Shown here: positions 18,342-25,335 of the stretch, piece by piece | Numbering within the stretch: the stretch's first letter is position 1 | Layout: the number at the start of each line of letters is the position of its first letter | Assembly (NCBI GenBank): GCA_030651575.1 | Contig: JAUSFB010000027.1 | Span: 62,001-126,000, forward strand | Source of the DNA: Phaeospirillum sp. | Lineage (GTDB): Bacteria; Pseudomonadota; Alphaproteobacteria; Rhodospirillales; Magnetospirillaceae | Reading direction: 5' to 3' | DNA length: 64,000 nucleotides | Notes under the pieces: model-generated | Told to the model about the DNA's origin: nothing | The model's input: only the letters and a program-made list of their open reading frames with translations | Database searches by the model: none | Program-made: the position numbers and the translations under genes

Positions 18342-19394
18342 ATGGATGATATCGTGATCGACGGCCGTTCCATCGGGCCGAACTCCCCCCCCTATGTGGT
18401 CGCCGAGATGTCGGGCAACCACAACGGCGACATCAACCGCGCCTTCGCGCTGCTGGAGGCGGCCAAGACCTCGGGGGCCGATGCGGTCAAGTTGCAGACC
18501 TACACCGCCGACACCATCACCATCGACCATGACGGGCCGGACTTCGTCATCGCGGGCGGGCCGTGGGGCGGGCGGACGCTGCACGACCTTTATCGCGAGG
18601 CTCATACCCCGTGGGAGTGGCACGCGCCGCTGTTCCAGCGCGCCCGGTCGCTGGGCCTGTCCATCTTCTCGTCGCCGTTCGACGGCTCCGCCGTGGACCT
18701 GCTGGAGGGATTGGGAGCGCCGGCTTACAAGATCGCCTCGTTCGAGCTGATCGACCTGCCGCTGGTGCGCCGGGTCGCCGCCACCGGCAAGCCGCTGATC
18801 ATGTCCACCGGCATGGCCCATCTGGGCGAGATCCAAGAGGCGGTGGCGGCGGCGCGGGGGGCCGGCTGCCGCGACCTGATCTTACTGCATTGCGTCTCGG
18901 GCTATCCCACCCGTCCCGAGGATTCCAACCTGCGCACCATTCCCCATCTGGCCCAGGCCTTCGGGGTCCAGACCGGCCTGTCCGATCATACGCTGGGGGT
19001 GGCGGTCTCGGTCGCCTCGGTGGCATTGGGCGCGACCTTCATCGAAAAGCACTTCACCTTGAAGCGCACCGATGGCGGCCCCGACGCCGCCTTCTCGCTG
19101 GAGCCCGACGAACTGAACGCGCTGGTGGAAGGAGTCCGCACGGCCTGGGCGGCGCTGGGTCGGGTGTCTTACGATCTGGCCCCGTCCGAGCGAGACAACC
19201 TTCAGTTCCGCCGCTCGCTTTACGTGGTGGCGGACATGGCGGCGGGCGAGGCGTTTACCGAGGCCAATCTTCGCTCGATCCGGCCCGGCCACGGCATGGC
19301 GCCAAAGCACCTGCCGGACATCATCGGCCGCCGCGCCACCCGCGCCGTGGCGCGCGGCACGCCGCTGTCATGGAATATGGTGACGGAGATTTAA
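18342..19394 (+). CDS. pseI: Pseudaminic acid synthase PseI
   Basis: Condenses 2,4-diacetamido-2,4,6-trideoxy-L-altrose with phosphoenolpyruvate to pseudaminic acid. It has a NeuB-type TIM barrel (VVAEMSGNHNGDINRAFALLEAAKTSGADAVKLQTYTADT, FSSPFDGSAVDLLEGLGAPAYKIASFELID, GLSDHTLGVAVSVASVALGATFIEKHFTL). A C-terminal SAF/antifreeze-like domain follows (LRSIRPGHGMAPKHLPDIIGRRA). The ATG at 18342 gives 350 residues, matching the family; an upstream extension adds a non-homologous stretch. It is divergent from the pseG/H gene. A poor TTGTCG-17-TTACAC pair at 18306-18334 is the best promoter I see. Confidence 0.95.
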   Translation: MDDIVIDGRSIGPNSPPYVVAEMSGNHNGDINRAFALLEAAKTSGADAVKLQTYTADTITIDHDGPDFVIAGGPWGGRTLHDLYREAHTPWEWHAPLFQRARSLGLSIFSSPFDGSAVDLLEGLGAPAYKIASFELIDLPLVRRVAATGKPLIMSTGMAHLGEIQEAVAAARGAGCRDLILLHCVSGYPTRPEDSNLRTIPHLAQAFGVQTGLSDHTLGVAVSVASVALGATFIEKHFTLKRTDGGPDAAFSLEPDELNALVEGVRTAWAALGRVSYDLAPSERDNLQFRRSLYVVADMAAGEAFTEANLRSIRPGHGMAPKHLPDIIGRRATRAVARGTPLSWNMVTEI

Positions 19395-19425
19395 CCCCGG
19401 CAGCCTCCTTCGAAACGCCGGCGTC

Positions 19426-19842
19426 CTAATCCTCGCGGTGGGTGCGTTCCAACCGCTCGTGGCGCTCCTGCGCCTCGATGGACAGGGTGGCGATGGGGCG
19501 CGCTTCCAGCCGGCGGATACTGATGGGTTCGCCGGTCTCCTCGCAATAGCCGTAGCTGCCATCCTCGATCCGCTGCATGGCGGCGTCGATCTTGGAGATC
19601 AGCTTGCGTTCGCGGTCGCGGGTGCGCAACTCCAAAGCCCGGTCGGCCTCGGCGGAAGCACGGTCGGCGATGTCGGGCTCCTGCATCCCGCCTTCCTGGA
19701 GGTGTTGCAGAGTCTCATCCGATTCGCGCAACAGCTCTGCCCGCCAACGGAGCAGCTTCTGGCGGAAATATTCCTTCATGTTTTCGGTCATGAAGGGCTC
19801 ATCCTCGGCGGGACGGTAATCCGGCGGCAACGTGACGGTCAT
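19426..19842 (-). CDS. dksA: RNA polymerase-binding transcription factor DksA
   Basis: DksA binds the RNA polymerase secondary channel and works with ppGpp in stringent control. This 138-residue protein has the long coiled coil (MKEYFRQKLLRWRAELLRESDETLQHLQ, then DRASAEADRALELRTRDRERKLISKID) with the acidic tip DIADRAS. The zinc region retains only one Cys (YGYCEETGEPISIRRLEARPIATLS), as in the Cys-poor DksA forms of many alphaproteobacteria, so it probably does not need zinc. I prefer the ATG at 19842 because GAGGA is six bases upstream; the ATG at 19848 would sit directly on that Shine-Dalgarno sequence. Confidence 0.93.
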   Translation of the reverse strand: MTVTLPPDYRPAEDEPFMTENMKEYFRQKLLRWRAELLRESDETLQHLQEGGMQEPDIADRASAEADRALELRTRDRERKLISKIDAAMQRIEDGSYGYCEETGEPISIRRLEARPIATLSIEAQERHERLERTHRED

Positions 19843-19883
19843 TAACATTCCTCGATGTCACGGTCGGGCGTAAGTCGCTGCGC

Positions 19884-19912
19884 AATATATGGATAGGGGC
19901 GCACCCCCGCAA
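19884..19912 (-). promoter_or_regulatory. Likely dksA promoter
   Basis: On the minus strand, TTGCGG (19912-19907) and TATATT (19889-19884) are 17 bases apart, about 40 bases before the dksA start. A CGCAATTGCG palindrome (19914-19923) lies just upstream of the -35 and might be a regulator site. Confidence 0.5.
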
Positions 19913-19967
19913 GCGCAATTGCGTTTCGCCACATATTAGAATGCGGAAGGGAATTGGGAAAGCAGGC

Positions 19968-20399
19968 CTAGCGGTCGCGCGACAGCTTGGCCAGTTCGAC
20001 CTCGACCCGCAGCTCGATTTCGTCGAGCAGGGCGCCCAGGCGCGGGTCGCCGCAGTTCTCGCGACGCGAGCGGACCGACTGGGCCAGGGCGATCATCTTG
20101 TCCTTGGGGATCTCGCCCATCAACAGGCCGTGGCGCAGGTCTTCCAGTCCGTCCAGCAATTCCTCGCCCCGGCGGACCAGACGCCGACGCGCCTCGCGCT
20201 CGGTCGAGCTGTCGACCTGCTGGATCATGAGCAAGGCGTCGATGGAGCCGACCGCGGCCGGCGCCTCGACGGCATGAGGCCCCGCCACCGCGTCCATGGA
20301 CTCGATGAGCGCGGCCTTGAACTCGCCCTTGCTGTCGGTCTTCTCGGCCTTGCGGGCGCCGCTGGCAGCGCCCTTGGAGCCGACTCCGGAAATTTTCAT
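19968..20399 (-). CDS. fliX: Flagellar assembly regulator FliX
   Basis: FliX is an alphaproteobacterial checkpoint protein. In Caulobacter it couples assembly of the early flagellar structure to the sigma-54 activator FlbD, and is needed for P-ring assembly. The 143 residues begin MKISGVGSKG and include the conserved GSIDALLMIQQVDSSTEREARRRLVRRGEELLDGLEDLRHGLL core and a helical C-terminus. It is divergent from flgI across a 263-base gap that holds a sigma-54-like site, consistent with its known role. FlbD and the other early flagellar genes are not in the window. Confidence 0.9.
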   Translation of the reverse strand: MKISGVGSKGAASGARKAEKTDSKGEFKAALIESMDAVAGPHAVEAPAAVGSIDALLMIQQVDSSTEREARRRLVRRGEELLDGLEDLRHGLLMGEIPKDKMIALAQSVRSRRENCGDPRLGALLDEIELRVEVELAKLSRDR

Positions 20400-20598
20400 G
20401 TGTCCCCGGTGCGGGATTTAAGCAAGCCCCGATCCTAGCCGCTGGGGCCGGATAAGGATACGCGCTATTTCGCCAGACGGCGGCCTCGCGGTCAACTGGG
20501 CAGGTTTTGCCGGGTCAGGGGGGATGGAACGACCCGGCAGGAACGGTAAAAGCCGACGGGGGCGGGCCAGAACGGGCGGATCGTCTGGCATTCGAAGT

Positions 20599-20614
20599 TG
20601 GCACGGGTTTCGCA
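20599..20614 (+). promoter_or_regulatory. Sigma-54-type promoter of the flgI operon
   Basis: TGGCACG at 20599-20605, four bases, then TCGCA at 20610-20614. The -24 GG and -12 GC are exactly ten bases apart. The site lies about 50 bases before flgI. It is a near-consensus RpoN site with one mismatch in the -12 box. Confidence 0.65.
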
Positions 20615-20662
20615 GAGAACTTGCTGCACGACTGTGACCCGCCTGTTTGGGGATAGACCGCC

Positions 20663-21838
20663 ATGACCCGCATCAACGTTGCCGCCGTCTCCTTCACCGC
20701 CCCGCTCCGCGCCTTGCTGCTGGCCGCGTCGCTGGTCGCGGTGACGCTTGGAATGATGCCGAATGAGGCCTTCGGGGCCTCGCGCATCAAGGACATCGCC
20801 GATTTCGAAGGCGTCCGCGACAATATGCTGGTGGGCTACGGCCTGGTGGTCGGCCTCAACGGCACCGGCGACTCGCTGACCAACGCGCCCTTCACCAAAG
20901 AAAGCCTGGTCGGCATGCTGGAGCGCCTGGGCGTCAACATCCGCGACAAGACCGGCGCCATCACCTCGGTCAGCCCCAAGAACGTCGCCGCCGTCATGGT
21001 CACCGCCTCGCTGCCGCCCTTCGCCCGTCAGGGTACCCGCATCGACACCAACGTCTCGGCCATGGGCGACGCCAAGGACCTGCGCGGCGGCACCTTGCTG
21101 GTCACCCCGCTGATCGGCGCCGATGGCGAGGTCTACGCGGTCAGTCAGGGTCAGGTCGCCACCGGCGGCTTTTCCGCTTCGGGCGCTTCCGGCTCCTCCG
21201 TCGTCAAGGGCGTCCCCACCGCCGGCCGCATCGCCAACGGAGCGATCGTCGAGCGCGAGTTGCCGTTCGAGATGGCCCATCTGGAATCGGTCAAGGTCTC
21301 CCTGCGCAATCCCGACTTCACCACCTCGCGCCGCATCGCCCAGGCGATCAACTCTTATCTGGGCGGCGACATGGCGCGCCCGGTCGATCCCGGCACCGTC
21401 CAGGTCCTGGTTCCGCCCACCTATCGCGGCAACGTGGTCGGCCTGCTGACCGATGTAGAGCAATTGCGGGTCGAGCCCGATCAGATCGCCCGCGTGGTGA
21501 TCGACGAGGTTTCCGGCACCATCGTCATGGGCGAGAACGTGCGCATCAGCACGGTCGCCATCGCCCAGGGTCAGTTGACCATCCGCATCACCGAGACGCC
21601 GCAAGTGTCGCAGCCCTCGCCCTTCTCCGACGCCGGCACCACCACCACCGTGCAGCGGAGCGACATCCAGGTCGACGAGGGCGCCGGCAACAAGCTGGCG
21701 GTCGTCCCCCACAAGGTCACGCTGCAAGAGCTGGTCGAGGGCCTCAACAGCCTTGGCATCGGCCCGCGCGACCTGATCAGCATCTTGCAGGCCATCAAGG
21801 CTGCGGGCGCTCTCCAGGCCGAGTTGGAGGTTCTGTAA
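20663..21838 (+). CDS. flgI: Flagellar P-ring protein FlgI
   Basis: FlgI forms the periplasmic P ring around the rod at the peptidoglycan layer. A Sec signal peptide (hydrophobic ALLLAASLVAVTLGMM, cleavage near AFGA) is followed by the family start SRIKDIADFEGVRDNMLVGYGLVVGLNGTGDSL. The C-terminal PHKVTLQELVEGLNSLGIGPRDLISILQAIKAAGALQAELEVL is diagnostic. Its 391 residues are normal. It is first in a rightward operon with the rod-binding protein, FlgN-like chaperone, flgK and flgL, behind a sigma-54-like promoter. The usual flgH/flgA partners are not adjacent. Confidence 0.96.
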   Translation: MTRINVAAVSFTAPLRALLLAASLVAVTLGMMPNEAFGASRIKDIADFEGVRDNMLVGYGLVVGLNGTGDSLTNAPFTKESLVGMLERLGVNIRDKTGAITSVSPKNVAAVMVTASLPPFARQGTRIDTNVSAMGDAKDLRGGTLLVTPLIGADGEVYAVSQGQVATGGFSASGASGSSVVKGVPTAGRIANGAIVERELPFEMAHLESVKVSLRNPDFTTSRRIAQAINSYLGGDMARPVDPGTVQVLVPPTYRGNVVGLLTDVEQLRVEPDQIARVVIDEVSGTIVMGENVRISTVAIAQGQLTIRITETPQVSQPSPFSDAGTTTTVQRSDIQVDEGAGNKLAVVPHKVTLQELVEGLNSLGIGPRDLISILQAIKAAGALQAELEVL

Positions 21839-21839
21839 C

Positions 21840-22169
21840 ATGGCCATGTCCGTCACTCCCTCATTCGACCCCGCGCAGACGGCGCCAAAGCTTCCGTCCA
21901 TGCACGCCCCCGACAAAGCGACCGCAGCCAAGGTCGGCAGGCAGTTCGAGGCCCAGTTCGTGTCGCAGATGTTTCAGCACATGTTCGAGGGCATCAAGAC
22001 CGACGGCGTGTTCGGCGGCGGCAGCGGCGAGGAAATGTTTCGGTCCCTGCTGACCGACGAATACGGTAAAATGGTCGCCAATCGCGGCGGCCCCAACGGC
22101 AAAGGCAGCGGGTTCGGCATCAATGCCGCCGTGCAGAAGATGCTGCTGAAGCACCAGGAGGTGCAGTGA
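21840..22169 (+). CDS. FlgJ-type rod-binding protein (no muramidase domain)
   Basis: A 109-residue protein with only the rod-binding part of FlgJ: AAKVGRQFEAQFVSQMFQHMFEGIKTDGVFGGGSGEEMFRSLLTDEYGKMVANRGG matches the N-terminal domain that caps the growing rod. The C-terminal peptidoglycan hydrolase of enterobacterial FlgJ is absent, as is normal in alphaproteobacteria, where a separate lytic enzyme is used. It starts two bases after the flgI stop, and its TGA overlaps the next ATG, so it is tightly coupled in the operon. Confidence 0.88.
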   Translation: MAMSVTPSFDPAQTAPKLPSMHAPDKATAAKVGRQFEAQFVSQMFQHMFEGIKTDGVFGGGSGEEMFRSLLTDEYGKMVANRGGPNGKGSGFGINAAVQKMLLKHQEVQ

Positions 22170-22672
22170 TGTCCCAGATGATCCATGACGACGAAGACTT
22201 CCCCGCCGAGGACGAGTTTCTCGACGCGGAGGCCGCCCAAAGCGGCCCGATCATCGCCTTTGACGATCTGATCTTCGCCTGCACCAATCTGTGCGACCTG
22301 CTGGAGATCGAGAACGAGGCCCTGGCCAATCACGATCCGGACACCGTCAAGATCCTGACAGAGAACAAGCTTGCCCTGGCCAAGCTGTACGAACAGGCGG
22401 TCCAGCCGCTGATCGTCACCCCGGAGCTGGCCGAAACCCTGGAACCCGAGCAGCGCGACGAACTGGTGGCGGTGGGGACGCGGCTGAAGGAACTGATGGG
22501 GATCAACGAAATACGCCTGCGGGCCGAAATGGAAGCCTATCAGCGTGTGATGGACATCCTGGCCGACGCCGCCAAGAAGCAGGCCACCAACGTGACCACC
22601 TACGGGCGGGCGGGCACCTTCGATCACGCCAGCGGCGTCGGTGGGTCGCTGTCGTTCAACAAGTCGCTCTAA
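22169..22672 (+). CDS. FlgN-like flagellar export chaperone
   Basis: A 167-residue, mostly helical acidic protein between the rod-binding protein and flgK. An antiparallel helical core (FDDLIFACTNLCDLLEIENEALANHDPDTVKILTENKLALAKLYEQAV, then RDELVAVGTRLKELMGINEIRLRAEMEAYQRVMDILADAAK) precedes a flexible tail ending TYGRAGTF and SLSFNKSL. That layout and position fit FlgN, the chaperone that delivers FlgK and FlgL to the export gate. I start at the ATG 22169, seven bases after a strong AGGAGG. The FlgN call is by pattern and context; sequence similarity in this family is low. Confidence 0.75.
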   Translation: MSQMIHDDEDFPAEDEFLDAEAAQSGPIIAFDDLIFACTNLCDLLEIENEALANHDPDTVKILTENKLALAKLYEQAVQPLIVTPELAETLEPEQRDELVAVGTRLKELMGINEIRLRAEMEAYQRVMDILADAAKKQATNVTTYGRAGTFDHASGVGGSLSFNKSL

Positions 22673-22696
22673 CGCCAGAACGGCGGGGAGAATATC

Positions 22697-25324
22697 ATGG
22701 GTATGACACTCGGCCTCAGCACGGCGCTCTCGGGACTGCTGACGAACCAGAAGGGTCTGGACGTCATTTCCCAGAACGTCGTCAACGTCAACACCAAGGG
22801 CTATGTCCGCAAGGTGATGACGCCGGAATCAGTCTCGGTCAACGGCATGGGCGCCGGCGTCCAGAGCGGGGCCATCGTGCGGTCGGTCGATGAAGGCCTG
22901 ATGAAGGACATCCGCCGCCAGACCTCCGCCCAGGGCACCTTCGACGCCCTTGGGGAATACTATCCCCGCGTCCAGGATATGTTCGGCCGGGTCGGCGACA
23001 ACAACTCCATCGCCCACAAGGTCGAGACGCTGAAAACGTCGTTCGAGACCCTGGCCGCCCAGGTCAACACCTCCGCCCTTCAGACATCGGTGGTGCAGAC
23101 CACCTTGGACACCACCGACCAGCTCGGCCAGATGACCTCCTCGCTGCAAAACCTGCGGCTGGAGGCCGATCGCGGCCTGCAAGATACGGTCGGCCTGGTC
23201 AACGAGCAGTTGGCGAACATCTTCGACCTCAATCAGAAGATCGTGCGCGGCGGGGCCATCGGCGCCGATATCGGCGACCTCAAGGATAAGCGCGACAACG
23301 CCCTTACCACCCTGTCGGGTTTCATGGACGTCCAGTATTTTGAGCGGGGCGACGGGTCCATCGGCGTCTACACCAATTCCGGAAAGACCCTGGTGGAAAA
23401 GACCGCCTCGGTCCTCAGCCATGTGGCGACCACCATCACCGATTCGTGGATGACGGCGGCGGCCGGCAACTTCAACACCATCGGCCTGTCATCCGTCGCC
23501 TCCGGCATCGATATCGCCTCGGACATCTCCGACGGCAAGATCCGCGCCCTGCTGGAGATGCGCGACAACATCCTGCCCAACCTTCAGGCCCAGATCGACG
23601 AGTTGGCCAGCAAGATGAAGGATATCGTCAATCAGGTTCATAACCGCGGCACGTCCTTTCCGACCCCGACCTCGCTGATGACCGGGACGCGCCAGTTGAT
23701 CGACCCCAACAACCCCACCATCAACGGCGGCCTGATCCCGGCCGGCCTCACTCCCAATCCGCAAAAGATCTGGTTGAGCGGCGCCAGCGACGTCACCATC
23801 GCCATCTTCGACCCCACCGGCAACGAATTGGCCAGCACCACGCTGAAGACCATCATGTCCAGCACGTCCTACAACGCCGCTGGCGACGCCGCCGGAGCGG
23901 GCGCCGCCGGAACCGCCACCTCACTCGACATTTCGGCGACGCCCGGCGTCAAGATGACCGATCTGGCCGCCAAGATTCAGAGCTGGATGCAGGGCCAGAC
24001 CTATCAGAACAATCCGCTCAGCTCGGCCAGCGCCTCGGTCACCTCCGGAACCCTCGTGATCAATACCGCCAATACGGCGGTATCGCTGGGGTTCCGCGAT
24101 CAGGTCTCGTCCACCAAGGGCGCCGTCGCCGGCGACGCCACCATTAATTTCGACGTGGATGGCGACGGCAAGCTCGACCAGACGGTCAGCGGCTTTTCCA
24201 ACTTCTTTGGTTTAAACGACCTGCTCACCAAGACGGTTCCGAACAATATCAGCGACTCGCAGATCCTGGACGCCACCCACACCACGACCACCTCGCGGGC
24301 CTTCCGCCTGCTTGATCCGTCGGGCCAGATCGGCAACACCATCAACATTTCGGCAGGTTCGTCCCTAAGCTCCATCGCCACGACGATCAACAACCAGACC
24401 CAGACCAACGAGTCCTCGATTCTGTCCAGCACCTCCCTGGCGCTGACCTCCAACGCGACCATCACCATTTCGGACTCCTCCGGCACCATCACCGGCTTTC
24501 CCCTGAGCCTTGTCGCCGGCGCCACCACCGACCTGAACACGATCGCCGCCGCCATCGACGGGGTTTCCGGCTCGGTTCAGGCCAAAGTGGTCCAAAACGG
24601 CCCCAACAGCTTTCAGCTGCGGGTCTGGGACAGCCGGGGTCAGCCGCTGACCGTGGACGTATCGGGCGGCGCCATCGGCACCAACACCCTCGGCAGCTAT
24701 CTGGGGATGAAGCAGACTCATCTGATCCAGGCCTCGGTCGTTCCCGATGGATCGGGCTATCGCCTGCGCATTCGCCAAAGCAGCGACAAGGAGCTGTATG
24801 TGGGCGCCACGCCCGACTCGCAGACTCCTCCCGGCAGCATCATCACCGATCTGGGCTTGCACGCCTCGGCGGCCCGGACCGCCGGCGCCATTTCGGTTCG
24901 CCGCGACATTCAGGGATCGCCATCGCTGATCGCCCGCGGAGCCATGCAGTACAACACGGATCTGGACAAGTATTCCTTGTCCGAAGGCGACAACACCACG
25001 ACCATGGCCATCGCCAAGGCGATGGAAACCAAGACGGTCATGGCCTCCGCCGGCGACATCTATTCCGGCAGTTACAATTTCGCGGAATATGCCGCCGCCA
25101 GCATTTCCGTGGTTTCGACCAATGCCGCCCACTCGAAGGAGCAGCAGACCTATCAGGCTTCCCTGGGGCAGTCATTGAACACCCAATACACCTCCTTCAG
25201 CGGCGTCAACCTCGACGAAGAGGTGGCAAATATGATTAACTTCCAACAGGCTTATTCGGCCTCGGCGAAGGTGATCGCGACGCTTCAGCAGATGCTCGAT
25301 ACCCTGGTTAACATTATTCGTTAG
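22697..25324 (+). CDS. flgK: Flagellar hook-associated protein 1 FlgK
   Basis: FlgK forms the first hook-filament junction ring. The N-terminus has the rod/hook-family motif (LSTALSGLLTNQKGLDVISQNVVNVNTKGYVRKVM). The C-terminus ends with the D0 helix SFSGVNLDEEVANMINFQQAYSASAKVIATLQQMLDTLVNIIR. At 875 residues it is far longer than typical FlgK (about 450-650). The excess lies in the middle, about residues 340-780, a Ser/Thr/Ala-rich beta segment containing DVDGDGKLDQ (a calcium-loop-like stretch) and several repeated-looking strands (INISAGSSLSSIATTINNQTQT). This part should face outward on the junction. The start has GGGGAG 11 bases upstream. Confidence 0.95.
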   Translation: MGMTLGLSTALSGLLTNQKGLDVISQNVVNVNTKGYVRKVMTPESVSVNGMGAGVQSGAIVRSVDEGLMKDIRRQTSAQGTFDALGEYYPRVQDMFGRVGDNNSIAHKVETLKTSFETLAAQVNTSALQTSVVQTTLDTTDQLGQMTSSLQNLRLEADRGLQDTVGLVNEQLANIFDLNQKIVRGGAIGADIGDLKDKRDNALTTLSGFMDVQYFERGDGSIGVYTNSGKTLVEKTASVLSHVATTITDSWMTAAAGNFNTIGLSSVASGIDIASDISDGKIRALLEMRDNILPNLQAQIDELASKMKDIVNQVHNRGTSFPTPTSLMTGTRQLIDPNNPTINGGLIPAGLTPNPQKIWLSGASDVTIAIFDPTGNELASTTLKTIMSSTSYNAAGDAAGAGAAGTATSLDISATPGVKMTDLAAKIQSWMQGQTYQNNPLSSASASVTSGTLVINTANTAVSLGFRDQVSSTKGAVAGDATINFDVDGDGKLDQTVSGFSNFFGLNDLLTKTVPNNISDSQILDATHTTTTSRAFRLLDPSGQIGNTINISAGSSLSSIATTINNQTQTNESSILSSTSLALTSNATITISDSSGTITGFPLSLVAGATTDLNTIAAAIDGVSGSVQAKVVQNGPNSFQLRVWDSRGQPLTVDVSGGAIGTNTLGSYLGMKQTHLIQASVVPDGSGYRLRIRQSSDKELYVGATPDSQTPPGSIITDLGLHASAARTAGAISVRRDIQGSPSLIARGAMQYNTDLDKYSLSEGDNTTTMAIAKAMETKTVMASAGDIYSGSYNFAEYAAASISVVSTNAAHSKEQQTYQASLGQSLNTQYTSFSGVNLDEEVANMINFQQAYSASAKVIATLQQMLDTLVNIIR

Positions 25325-25335
25325 GGAGGCCGGTC

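Noticed and set aside
14563-18349. Long plus-strand frames across pseC, pseB and pseG/H
   Set aside because: Antisense shadows; the minus-strand genes carry complete catalytic motifs and coupled starts and stops.
20497-20513. Second sigma-54-like site in the fliX-flgI gap (GGCAGGTTTTGCC)
   Set aside because: It is a palindrome with only eight or nine bases between GG and GC instead of ten.
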